This document shows, piece by piece, positions 36,985 through 44,007 of a stretch of 64,000 bases of DNA (position 1 is the stretch's first letter; each line of letters begins with the position of its first letter). The stretch is taken from contig FO203512.1 in the NCBI GenBank assembly GCA_000967895.1, positions 1,127,582-1,191,581 on the forward strand, written 5' to 3'. Source of the DNA: Oleispira antarctica RB-8 (lineage in GTDB: Bacteria > Pseudomonadota > Gammaproteobacteria > Pseudomonadales > Oceanobacteraceae). Under the pieces are notes generated by a model that was not told where the DNA came from, did not search any database, and saw only the letters and a list, made by a program, of their open reading frames with translations. Both the position numbers and the translations under genes were made by a program.

Positions 36985-37554
36985 CTAAATTATTTCAATA
37001 TGAAGTAAGAACTCTAAGAAATTATTTGCTGCTGGAAACACATCAGATTCTGCAGTATCTGCATAAACAACTTTAGGGTCTGTTGCACTCTCACTAAAAT
37101 CTAAGCACATCGCTGATCCATTTATAGAATATATTGGTAAGAGCTTTAATTTACTCGCGGTTAGATCGTGATCTGAATCGTCTTCATAATTATAGTAATA
37201 CGCGAATTCGGCAACGAATGCAGTGGAGTGATCTTGAATATCTTCAATGCCTTCCATTATTGGATGCTGTTCAAAGCGACCACCCATAACAGTAGTAGAG
37301 CTAAAGCATACGGTCTCTCCTGGGTGATCAACTACCTCAGGCTCATCCCCACCAGTTAGTTGAATAAATTGGAGATAAAAATCTGGTATTGTTATTCCAG
37401 ATATTTCTTCCATGTTTTTTAGTTCTTTCTTATTAAGTGGAGTCTCGCGTTCGGTCCAGCGAATGAAAGATAAAAGAGACTGTTCGGTATCGATCTCTTC
37501 TCCATCTTTTTTAATAATAAGCTTACCGTTTTCTAAGCTAAATTGAAGTTCCAT
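36985..37554 (-). CDS. SMI1/KNR4-like (SUKH) protein
   Basis: The 189-residue cytoplasmic protein shows the SUKH pattern: ELKNMEEISGITIPDFYLQFIQLTGG near the N-terminus, then LLPIYSINGSAMCLDFSE and a C-terminal FLEFLLHIEII helix. Bacterial SUKH proteins are often immunity proteins to contact-dependent or polymorphic toxins, or regulatory adaptors. No toxin is encoded next to it. A purine-rich AAGGAAGAG precedes the start. It lies 56 bp after the 428-residue unknown gene on the same strand, so the two may be co-transcribed. Family call is moderate. Confidence 0.6.
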   Translation of the reverse strand: MELQFSLENGKLIIKKDGEEIDTEQSLLSFIRWTERETPLNKKELKNMEEISGITIPDFYLQFIQLTGGDEPEVVDHPGETVCFSSTTVMGGRFEQHPIMEGIEDIQDHSTAFVAEFAYYYNYEDDSDHDLTASKLKLLPIYSINGSAMCLDFSESATDPKVVYADTAESDVFPAANNFLEFLLHIEII

Positions 37555-37610
37555 CTTTAGTTCTCTTCCTTTATGTTATGTTCGATTTATAGATGATTTT
37601 TATAGAAAAT

Positions 37611-38897
37611 TTATGTACGGTCGAATATTGATTCATCAATATCGTGACGTTTAGCAAGATCAATGATTTGTTTTTCTACTGGGTCAAAGTCTAGAATTTT
37701 GTATTGGTTTATTAGGCTTATGTAATATTCTAGATCGTCTTTATTTATACGTGCGAGCCAATAAGTAAGATATAGCCCAAAAGGGAGTTCCAAATGAATA
37801 ACATTAAACGAGTGCTCCTTATTCACTTCGATAAGGATAGAAACTAATTTTCTAGTGATTTTATGTAGCTCAGAATTTTTTGAGACGATTAAACCTAATT
37901 GATCTTCAGATACATAAGATTGTTCTATGAGAAAAATTGTTTTTTCAATAGAAGTGTAACCTACTGCTTCTGGATTTATACCTATCGTGTTTTTAACATA
38001 TTCTAAGCTATTAATTATGGCTTCAAATATATCAGGAATTGATTTTAAGCTAAGTAGTTCAAATCGCCACTCGACCGACGGAAACAAATCTCCGTACTCT
38101 GAAGGTCGTGAGTACGTACTCCATGTAATATTGTGATTTTGTGTTTTTTTGAGCTCAGAAATAGTGAATTGCTGACCTTTTCGAATTAAACGATTAACCA
38201 ATTGTTCATTCGTGAAAAAATAAGATAAGCAATTTTTTAGGTTTTCAGGATCTAGATCATTAGGTTCTAATGCAGCTTTATCTTCTAGCTCTGCTGTGCA
38301 CAAACTCTGCTTACAGAGGGCTTTAAAAAATTCTCCATGTTCAAAAAATACAGGTTGTGATTCAATGATTTTTTTTGAGAAGGCGTTAACTAGACTAGTA
38401 GTGTGACTTCCATTTTTAGCAATTGATATGCCGAGTAATCGTTGAATATCTTTAGTCATTTCATATTTTTTAATGATCTCTAAAATATGTTTCTCATCTA
38501 ACACATCATGGTTCTCAATGAGGTTATTATATGATTCTATATTTTTGATATCTTTTAAAGCTAACTTAAAGGCAATTTCTTCGCCAAAAGTAGGATTACT
38601 GCCTGAATAAAGAATCACATTTTGTTTGTTCTGAAATTTAGCAATTGATTGAATCAATTCAATTGCAGGTTGCTCTAGATTATTTTCTGCATCGAATACT
38701 ATTCTTGCTAATGCCGCTTCTGGCAATGGAGCGCCCATTAAGACGATAGCAATTTCATTAAAAAGCAGTGCCTTTCCATTGTCATCGAGTTTTGGGATTT
38801 CAGCTATGTTATTAAATTTTTCGGCAAGTTGCTCAAATAGAGTTTTGAAGTCTTCTTCCTGATCAGCCATCAGGTAACAAATAGTGCGGAGTTCCAT
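37611..38897 (-). CDS. Hypothetical protein of 428 residues
   Basis: I do not recognise this protein. It is acidic, mostly helical in appearance (long runs of amphipathic sequence, such as DLDPENLKNCLSYFFTNEQLVNRLI), with no signal peptide, membrane segment or catalytic motif. A helical-repeat scaffold would fit. AAAGGA lies 5 bp before ATG 38897, supporting the start; an in-frame ATG at 38870 is possible. It is AT-rich compared with the core genes and lies between a SUKH-like gene and the tRNA-Met insertion, suggesting accessory DNA. Confidence 0.6.
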   Translation of the reverse strand: MELRTICYLMADQEEDFKTLFEQLAEKFNNIAEIPKLDDNGKALLFNEIAIVLMGAPLPEAALARIVFDAENNLEQPAIELIQSIAKFQNKQNVILYSGSNPTFGEEIAFKLALKDIKNIESYNNLIENHDVLDEKHILEIIKKYEMTKDIQRLLGISIAKNGSHTTSLVNAFSKKIIESQPVFFEHGEFFKALCKQSLCTAELEDKAALEPNDLDPENLKNCLSYFFTNEQLVNRLIRKGQQFTISELKKTQNHNITWSTYSRPSEYGDLFPSVEWRFELLSLKSIPDIFEAIINSLEYVKNTIGINPEAVGYTSIEKTIFLIEQSYVSEDQLGLIVSKNSELHKITRKLVSILIEVNKEHSFNVIHLELPFGLYLTYWLARINKDDLEYYISLINQYKILDFDPVEKQIIDLAKRHDIDESIFDRT

Positions 38898-38982
38898 TAC
38901 AATCCTTTGTTTTAATATCCTTTATTGCATTTTATCTTTTGCTTAGTAATGAGGTCAACTGAGTAAGTTAAATCGTAGACAT

Positions 38983-39019
38983 AAAAAAACCCGCTAATGA
39001 TCACTCATTATCGGGTTTT
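38983..39019 (-). terminator. Terminator probably ancestral to the tRNA-Met gene
   Basis: AACCCGCTAATGA and TCATTATCGGGTT form a 13-bp stem with one mismatch and a TCAC loop. On the minus strand a run of seven T follows. It begins about 3 bp outside the distal att copy (39022). Before the element inserted it would have lain 7 nt after the tRNA CCA. Confidence 0.7.
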
Positions 39020-39021
39020 AG

Positions 39022-39040
39022 AATTTGGTAGCTATGGGCA
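39022..39040. repeat. Distal att copy of the element
   Basis: AATTTGGTAGCTATGGGCA is identical to 43628-43646. The next ten bases differ at only two positions from the tRNA gene, then similarity stops. It contains the tRNA acceptor end and CCA but no complete tRNA. Confidence 0.85.
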
Positions 39041-39102
39041 AACCTGAAATGAGTACCTAAGTCTTTGATTTTAAAGAATTTAATTATATGGTATTTCTTC
39101 GA

Positions 39103-39123
39103 TGTTACATCTAGTGTTACATA
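39103..39123 (+). repeat. Arm-type repeats at the left end of the element
   Basis: TGTTACAT occurs twice, at 39103-39110 and 39115-39122, joined by CTAG. TGTTACATCTAGTGT here is repeated exactly at 43489-43503 near the other end. Paired repeats of this kind near both att sites are typical of recombinase arm-binding or excisionase sites. Confidence 0.55.
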
Positions 39124-39329
39124 AAATGTTTGGTGCTTTCTTTAATAAATCCAAAAACATATAAAAAAATGTCAGGTTTTGCTAGGTTTTAAAGATTAAA
39201 GCTAAATCGTTATTACCTCAACCTTCGGATAACTTAGGATTCAATGTTGAGTATTGTTAAGGTTAGACCAAAGTTATTTAGCATTTTATTACGGTAAGGC
39301 AGCGGTGATATTAGGGCTATGGTTTAAAG

Positions 39330-39614
39330 GATGATTTTTCTGGGGTCTAGAGCGGTTATATTCAGGCGTGGTCTTGCCGTTTAATTGCCGTCTTTTGGTT
39401 TGATTGAAATCTTAGGGTAAACATAGGGTTGTTGTAATCTTGTTGCGACCCTTGTGGTTATCTTGGGGTCAGGTATTCAAACCCTCGCCCTTATCTCGCC
39501 CACCCCCTAATCGCCCCTCTCTTTTTTATAGCGTACGGAAACCGCGAATCATTGACTAAACCTTGAGCCAAAGCCTTACCGATATCTTACCGTATTGACC
39601 CCAGAAAAATCATC
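39330..39614. repeat. 18-bp inverted repeat spanning a 249-bp non-coding segment
   Basis: GATGATTTTTCTGGGGTC (39330-39347) is repeated exactly inverted at 39597-39614. Nearby are opposed TTACGGTAAGGC (39289-39300) and GCCTTACC/CTTACCGTA (39574-39595). No coding potential is seen inside. It could be a replication origin for the adjacent Rep-like gene or a small non-autonomous insertion. I see no target-site duplication to decide. Confidence 0.55.
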
Positions 39615-39758
39615 TTGCTGGTGGGTTACTAACTTTATATTTTTTGGACGCGTTAAGACAATGGCTTATCTTACATCGCAATACCTCGCACGTTGATACT
39701 TGTCGCAAAACAATCGCCCTAATATAGCCCTAATTCATCAAGCATGGCTAGCTTGTAG

Positions 39759-40349
39759 CTATGTGATAGCTAGCGTTACTTTCTCCTGCCTATTCCTAAT
39801 TCTACTGCGGCCAAAGTTTTTGGCTTGAGCGGGCTTGTAACCCTTGCCACGGCCTTTAGCTAAGTAAGATATGTGATAGATGGCATTTTGTAAGGCTGTG
39901 TGATCATCTCGGGTTAGGCGGTGGTAGTTTACCCAATGAAGTGATCCAGAGTAATAAACCTCCCAGTATTTCTTTGCCGCATCCATAACGTGGTGCGAGT
40001 GTTGAACCTTATTGCCGTCTAGCAATATAAAGCAGTGGTAGTGCTGCTTTTTGGCCTTTTCTAGCTCTCTTGCCCAAGCATAACCAAAACGATTAAGTTT
40101 GTACTTCTGCTTAATGTGCTTCGACAAGCGGCTAATGAATTTAGAAACATGTTCGCTATTATCTTTAGGTGTAGGTTGGCGTAGGTCAAAGCGTATCAAT
40201 AAAACCTTGTTGTGATGGCTTAGCATAGCTTCTACTTGATCTAATATACCTTTCATCGTGTGAGTATATGTACCTGTCACTTTAGAATTAATAAACCAAG
40301 TTTGCCCGTTGTGAGTTATCGCCTTGCTTCGTGTTATGTGTGCGCTCAT
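39759..40349 (-). CDS. Inovirus Gp2/YagK-YfjJ-like protein, putative rolling-circle replication initiator
   Basis: The 196-residue basic protein resembles the YagK/YfjJ C-terminal or inovirus Gp2 family of phage satellites. It shows KKQHYHCFILLDG, an HxH motif on a hydrophobic strand as in HUH nucleases, and downstream YHISY, a YxxxY arrangement like the paired tyrosines of some Rep proteins. It ends with a basic tail. It overlaps the preceding small membrane gene by 4 bp and lies next to a non-coding region with inverted repeats, a plausible origin. Nuclease function is inference from motifs. Confidence 0.7.
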   Translation of the reverse strand: MSAHITRSKAITHNGQTWFINSKVTGTYTHTMKGILDQVEAMLSHHNKVLLIRFDLRQPTPKDNSEHVSKFISRLSKHIKQKYKLNRFGYAWARELEKAKKQHYHCFILLDGNKVQHSHHVMDAAKKYWEVYYSGSLHWVNYHRLTRDDHTALQNAIYHISYLAKGRGKGYKPAQAKNFGRSRIRNRQEKVTLAIT

Positions 40350-40603
40350 TGTGAAGTAATAAGCCCTATTGAATAGATAAAGACTAGAGATAAAAAGCCT
40401 ATAGATATTATTAAAGACCTAGCGAGGAAAAGAGGGTGATCTATTAGAAATCCATTATATTTCAATGGCTTATGCGGCTCGTTGTAGTTATTTTCAGGGT
40501 AGAAAACCCGCAAATGTCGTCCTTTAACGTTTACGCTATATAGGCCGTGGGCTATAAGGTAAGTGACCGCTAACGGAAAAGTGATGGATTGGGCTGGATT
40601 CAT
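40346..40603 (-). CDS. Small membrane protein of the integrative element
   Basis: The 85-residue protein has a soluble N-terminal part (YLIAHGLYSVNVKGRHLRVFYP) and one strong C-terminal membrane helix (about residues 60-82). It overlaps the Rep-like gene start (ATGA), so the two are translationally coupled. I do not recognise the family. No good ribosome site precedes it. Confidence 0.55.
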   Translation of the reverse strand: MNPAQSITFPLAVTYLIAHGLYSVNVKGRHLRVFYPENNYNEPHKPLKYNGFLIDHPLFLARSLIISIGFLSLVFIYSIGLITSQ

Positions 40604-40623
40604 TGTTATATACTCGGGGTGTT

Positions 40624-40698
40624 GCTGGTGGTGGTATCCGCCAAAGATTTGCCACCAGCCGTGTTAGGTAAGCCCGCTTAGAAAAGCTCTAGGCGGGT
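40624..40698. other. Two consecutive hairpins inside the element operon
   Basis: GCTGGTGG/CCACCAGC (arms at 40624-40631 and 40652-40659) is followed by AAGCCCGCTTAGA paired with TCTAGGCGGGTT (about 40670-40698). Neither has a T run on the operon strand, so they are not clear terminators. They may set mRNA processing, attenuation or a single-strand origin. Confidence 0.45.
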
Positions 40699-41123
40699 TA
40701 ATTTTTCTTTTTAAGTGGAAGCTTCAGCTGAGGACTAAAAAGAGATTCAGCTTCTTGCAATGCTTCTATTGATTCGAATAGTCTATTTGCTCCTCCTTGA
40801 TTGCCGTCCTTTTGTTCTTTGAGCAAAGTTAAAAATCTTTCCGTTCTAGCTTGTTTATCAAGTTCTGGGTTACTGCTTAAGTGCCTTGGATCTATCTTAT
40901 AGAAAGCTTCATTACTTCCTTCGATACCAACATTAATAATATTCCAATAGTTGTGAGTATCATTCATCAAACTTTGTAACCCTGACCGTGGGTTTTTACC
41001 GCCTAAACCTATGGCTAGCTCGGAAGTTTTTTTATTGCCTTCTAGTAGCATTAAAAGGACTGAATGAGCTTGAGTTTCAAGTCTTGGGATTGCAGAGCAA
41101 GGGAAGCCAATTAATGAATTCAT
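40698..41123 (-). CDS. Hypothetical protein of the integrative element
   Basis: The 141-residue soluble protein has GKNPRSGLQSLMNDTHNYWNIINVG and AFYKIDPRHLS, and a basic tail ending in KKKN. Its N-terminal half resembles a winged-helix fold (TQAHSVLLMLLEGNKKTSELA), and similar proteins occur beside AlpA genes in Pseudomonas elements. Its stop is separated by two hairpins from the next gene. It starts on the last base of the AlpA gene. Function unknown. Confidence 0.6.
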   Translation of the reverse strand: MNSLIGFPCSAIPRLETQAHSVLLMLLEGNKKTSELAIGLGGKNPRSGLQSLMNDTHNYWNIINVGIEGSNEAFYKIDPRHLSSNPELDKQARTERFLTLLKEQKDGNQGGANRLFESIEALQEAESLFSPQLKLPLKKKN

Positions 41124-41377
41124 TACGCCACCGCCTTGAACTGCTTACGGGCTTCAACAAGGGTTTTAACTAGATGCTTTATTTCTTCTTGGCTTTGTCC
41201 TTGAATCATCGCTGCTAGTACGGCTTCGTTTTCAGTCGATAACCAAAAAACCGCACGTACTCCTAATTGAATAGGCTTAGGGAATAAACCGTTTTCAATT
41301 TTAGAGTACAGATTGCTCCTGCTAATTTGAAGAAGTTCTAGGACGGCAGGTCGACGCACGATCTTGGGATGGTTCAT
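41123..41377 (-). CDS. AlpA family phage-type regulator
   Basis: The 84-residue helix-turn-helix protein has VRRPAVLELLQISRSNLYSKIENGLFPKPIQLG, the AlpA/excisionase signature that inserts a wing residue pattern into the DNA. In P4-like elements AlpA activates the integrase and controls excision. It has no strong ribosome site apart from AGAGAAC. Two matching palindromes lie 66 bp upstream. Its stop overlaps the next start by one base. Confidence 0.85.
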   Translation of the reverse strand: MNHPKIVRRPAVLELLQISRSNLYSKIENGLFPKPIQLGVRAVFWLSTENEAVLAAMIQGQSQEEIKHLVKTLVEARKQFKAVA

Positions 41378-41442
41378 AGTGAAGTTCTCTTTCGTTCGTT
41401 AGTGATTGAAGAGGCACTTTAGCAATGAGGTAAAGAATAGGG

Positions 41443-41492
41443 TGGCCAGCCAAAAAGCAGTTTGGCTATAAGGGAATTAGTGTGGCTAGCCA
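41443..41492. promoter_or_regulatory. Paired palindromic sites upstream of alpA
   Basis: TGGCCAGCCA (41443-41452) and the perfect palindrome TGGCTAGCCA (41483-41492) lie 40 bp apart, each inside GTGGCyAGCCAA. Spacing of about four helical turns suggests cooperative binding by one regulator, perhaps AlpA itself. Confidence 0.5.
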
Positions 41493-41507
41493 ATAAATAC
41501 CTTTGAT

Positions 41508-42224
41508 TTACTTGGTTTTTTTCTCTTTTTGAAGCCATGCGGTCTCAATATCTTTTGGGATGTTTCTTTCTAAATTTGATAAACCATCACGCCCTATACC
41601 AAGTTCATCAGCCATGTCTTGAACTGCTTTTGCTATTTGGCTCTTATTAATAAAACCATTGCGATTAAACGCTTGTGACTTTTTAGCTAGCATATAGGCC
41701 ATAATTCCAGTGGCCTTTAAAAGCTCCTCCACTTTCATTCCTTGTAACTTGGCTGGGGCTGGGGCTGGGTTTTCGGTTGACTCGGAATCATCTTCAATAA
41801 AAGGATTTAAAAGCTTGGCTTTCTCTGTTTGACCTAAAGCTAAAAACCATTGAATGGCACTTTCTCGACTGACGGTAGACAAATTAGGGTTTATGCGACC
41901 CTCTTCATCAGGAACCCTAGTCGCTACTATTAGATGAGTGTGGGCAAAAACTCGCTCATCAACATCATTACGATGACAGGGATCTACTAGCGCAATCTCA
42001 TCTATCAACGCCTCACAAATTTGCTTGGCTTCCATTACATAGGCAGCTTCATAAACCCCTGCTATATCTAATATTAGCTGGTTTATAGTCTTCCTCCTAT
42101 CAAGCCCCGTAACAGTAAGTGCTATTTCTTCAGCGGTAAGGCTTCTTTTCCATTTCATAATTCTTCCCCAGTTTGGCATCCTATCTATTAGTGCTAGCTT
42201 GTCTTTTAGTCTTTGCTCATTCAT
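41508..42224 (-). CDS. Hypothetical protein of the integrative element, integrase-linked
   Basis: The 238-residue protein starts inside the integrase stop (ATGA overlap at 42221-42224), so it is co-translated with it. Sequence is helical and charged with a proline-rich linker (PAPAPAK near 160) and a C-terminal SQIAKAVQDMADELGIGRDGLSNLERNIP that resembles a DNA-binding end. Not recognised. Coupling to integrase suggests a role in recombination or its control. Confidence 0.6.
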   Translation of the reverse strand: MNEQRLKDKLALIDRMPNWGRIMKWKRSLTAEEIALTVTGLDRRKTINQLILDIAGVYEAAYVMEAKQICEALIDEIALVDPCHRNDVDERVFAHTHLIVATRVPDEEGRINPNLSTVSRESAIQWFLALGQTEKAKLLNPFIEDDSESTENPAPAPAKLQGMKVEELLKATGIMAYMLAKKSQAFNRNGFINKSQIAKAVQDMADELGIGRDGLSNLERNIPKDIETAWLQKEKKTK

Positions 42225-43456
42225 GCCTGATCCCTCATAAGCTTAACCACGTTGTCATCATTTTTGTTCTTGCCTTCTATCTCATCAGACCACCAGCACA
42301 TCATTACCCTACGTTTCTCAAGATACTGGGCGCGGTTATAAGCGGCTCTTATTTCGTTTTTGTCTGTGTGGGCTAATGCTGCTTCGATAACATCAGGATT
42401 AAATTCGTGTTCGTTTAATGTGGTGCTGGCAAGTGCGCGTAAACCATGGGCTACCAATCGGCCACCATAGCCCATGCGCTTCAATGCCATGTTTGCGGTT
42501 TGTGTATTGCGGTGCTGGCCTTTCTTCATGTCAGAAGGGAATAGGTATTCGCTATCAATACTATGAGGTCTGATTATTTCTAATAGCTCTAAAGTCTGCG
42601 GGCTTAGCGGGATAGTGTGAGGGCGCTTCATCTTCATTCTTTCAGCGGGAATATTCCAAAGCTTTGCTTCTAGGTCTATCTCTTCCCAGCGCGCTCCAGC
42701 GGTTTCACTAGGGCGGCTCATTGTGTGAAGCTGCCATTCAATCATTACGCGGGTTAGTAGCTGTATGTTGGCGTATGACAGGGCTTTCATTAGTGCGGGT
42801 AGTTCTTTTGGCTCTAGTGTGAGCTGGTGGCGCTTCTTTGGTGATTCAAAAGCCTTTGTGATGTTGGCCAGTGGGTTATGGTGAATAATCCCCGTATTGA
42901 CCGCAAACGTCATAATCTGATTAATGGCTTGGGTAACACGTTTAATCATATCCAACTTGCCAGCTTCGGCCAGTGGCTTGAGCACTTCAATGGTTTGGCT
43001 AGCTTTAATCTTGTGAATAGGGAACTTACCCAATTTTGGCAGTATGTGAAGTTCCAAGGCTCTGAATATCTTTTGGCTGTAACTTGCGCTTACGCTGGTT
43101 TTCTTCACCTCGTGCCATTGTTTGGCTACATGCTCAAGGGTGTTTAAGTGGGCAAGCTCATTCTTTTGGCGTTGTTCGGCTTTGTGTTCTTGTGGGTCGA
43201 TGTTGTCGGCCAGCAATATAAGGGCTTCGGTTCGCAGTTTTCGCGCACTGGCTAGGCTTACTTCTGGATAACTACCAAACCCTAAGTTGGTTCTTTTTTT
43301 TGTGTATGGGCGCTGGTAGGTAAAGATCCAAGCCTTTGAACCACTGGGCTTAATTCTAAGGGATAGCTTTTGACCATCGGCAAGGTTGTATTCCTTGTCT
43401 TTGGGCTTAGCATTCTTAATTTGAGAGCTGTTTAGCGGTGTTGGTATCTTAGCCAT
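42221..43456 (-). CDS. int: Tyrosine recombinase (phage-type integrase) with DUF4102 domain
   Basis: The 411-residue site-specific recombinase has the N-terminal DUF4102 region (AKIPTPLNSSQIKNAKPKDKEYNLADGQKLSL), a SAM-like core domain and the catalytic set: Arg in MSRPSETAGARW, HGLRALASTTL, and the nucleophile region AAYNRAQYLEKRR. It is of the P4/CP4-57 group that uses tRNA 3' ends. The 175 bp between it and the tRNA carries arm-like repeats. It is full length, so it is probably active. Confidence 0.93.
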   Translation of the reverse strand: MAKIPTPLNSSQIKNAKPKDKEYNLADGQKLSLRIKPSGSKAWIFTYQRPYTKKRTNLGFGSYPEVSLASARKLRTEALILLADNIDPQEHKAEQRQKNELAHLNTLEHVAKQWHEVKKTSVSASYSQKIFRALELHILPKLGKFPIHKIKASQTIEVLKPLAEAGKLDMIKRVTQAINQIMTFAVNTGIIHHNPLANITKAFESPKKRHQLTLEPKELPALMKALSYANIQLLTRVMIEWQLHTMSRPSETAGARWEEIDLEAKLWNIPAERMKMKRPHTIPLSPQTLELLEIIRPHSIDSEYLFPSDMKKGQHRNTQTANMALKRMGYGGRLVAHGLRALASTTLNEHEFNPDVIEAALAHTDKNEIRAAYNRAQYLEKRRVMMCWWSDEIEGKNKNDDNVVKLMRDQA

Positions 43457-43503
43457 GATGTAACATCCATTTACTGGTTTGAACTCGGTGTTACATCTAG
43501 TGT
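43457..43503. repeat. Arm-type repeats at the right end of the element
   Basis: ATGTAACATCC (43457-43467, the reverse of TGTTACAT) abuts the integrase start, and TGTTACATCTAGTGT at 43489-43503 repeats 39103-39117 exactly. Their position inside the integrase promoter region suggests that binding would also control int. Confidence 0.5.
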
Positions 43504-43594
43504 CGCATTAAAAGCAGGAATGTAAAAGAACGCTTAGAACGCTATAGGCCCATGAATAGGGCTGTAGGCCGCATGGTACGGTTCTTACAGGCAT

Positions 43595-43620
43595 AAAAAA
43601 GGACGCTATAAAGCGTCCTG
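43595..43620 (-). terminator. Element-supplied terminator for tRNA-Met
   Basis: AGGACGCT and AGCGTCCT form an 8-bp stem with an ATAA loop. Read on the minus strand it ends in six T. It starts 12 nt past the tRNA CCA but lies inside the element, replacing the displaced terminator at 38983. Confidence 0.8.
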
Positions 43621-43627
43621 ATTTAGT

Positions 43628-43646
43628 AATTTGGTAGCTATGGGCA
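43628..43646. repeat. tRNA-side att copy of the element
   Basis: AATTTGGTAGCTATGGGCA covers the last 15 bases of the tRNA gene (acceptor strand and CCA) plus four bases outside. It is identical to 39022-39040. Confidence 0.85.
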
Positions 43647-43708
43647 GACTTGAACTGCCGACCCCAGCATTATGAATGCTGTGCTCTAACCAACTGAGCT
43701 ACATAGCT
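43632..43708 (-). tRNA. tRNA-Met (CAT), elongator type
   Basis: The 77-nt gene folds into a standard cloverleaf. Acceptor AGCTATG pairs with CATAGCT, discriminator A and encoded CCA follow, the D arm is TAGCTCAGTTGGTTAGAGC, the anticodon stem CAGCA/TGCTG surrounds loop TTCATAA (anticodon CAT), and the T arm is present. The anticodon arm and context resemble elongator tRNA-Met of E. coli more than initiator (which has three G-C pairs). A minor tRNA-Ile(CAT) cannot be fully excluded. The 3' end is the element attachment site. Confidence 0.92.
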
Positions 43709-43747
43709 ATACTTGATATTGAGACTAGTGCCTCTCAAGTGGCGCGT

Positions 43748-43775
43748 ATTATGTCACTATTTTAATTTTCGTCAA
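43748..43775 (-). promoter_or_regulatory. Promoter of tRNA-Met
   Basis: On the minus strand TTGACG (-35, at 43770-43775) and CATAAT (-10, at 43748-43753) are 16 bp apart, followed by GC-rich CGCGCC. That discriminator is typical of stable RNA promoters under stringent control. It predicts a leader of roughly 33 nt. Confidence 0.75.
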
Positions 43776-43924
43776 GCAATTTTCTTAGATTATTTCAATT
43801 ATTTGGCTATCTTTTCAAGGGCTTAGGTTTTCCATTACTTTCCCCCGTGAGTGCTTAGTCTCAAGTAGGGTCGCGAGTCAGAATAGTCACTTATTTGATG
43901 GCTGCTATTAAAATCTACAGGCAT

Positions 43925-43973
43925 AAAAAAAGCGCTCTATTTACCTATTATTAGGTCGATAGAGCGCTTTTTT
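43925..43973 (-). terminator. Terminator after cysN
   Basis: AAAAAAGCGCTCTAT and ATAGAGCGCTTTTTT are exactly complementary with an 18-nt loop. It lies 35 bp after the cysN stop and functions for minus-strand transcripts. The rest of the 300-bp gap between it and the tRNA holds the tRNA promoter and little else that I can see. Confidence 0.85.
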
Positions 43974-44007
43974 AGCATTTACTTGTACAAGGGTGAGGCT
44001 CGTTTAA

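Larger units (their letters stand above)
39022..43646 (-). mobile_element. 4.6-kb integrative element in the tRNA-Met gene
   Basis: A 19-bp direct repeat of the tRNA-Met 3' end flanks this segment. It encodes, in order away from the tRNA on the minus strand: tyrosine recombinase, a 238-residue unknown protein, AlpA-type regulator, a 141-residue unknown protein, a small membrane protein and a HxH/YxxxY protein. A 700-bp non-coding left arm follows. Repeats near both ends resemble recombinase arm sites. It carries no capsid, packaging or resistance gene, so it resembles a minimal phage-satellite or plasmid-like element. Whether it still moves is unknown. Confidence 0.85.

Noticed and set aside
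36985-38897. Toxin-immunity pair
   Set aside because: The SUKH-like protein fits immunity but the 428-residue neighbour lacks any toxin domain or secretion signal, so I list it only as a finding.
39022-39050. Second tRNA-like sequence
   Set aside because: Only the acceptor end and a few T-arm bases match. It is an att copy, not a tRNA gene.
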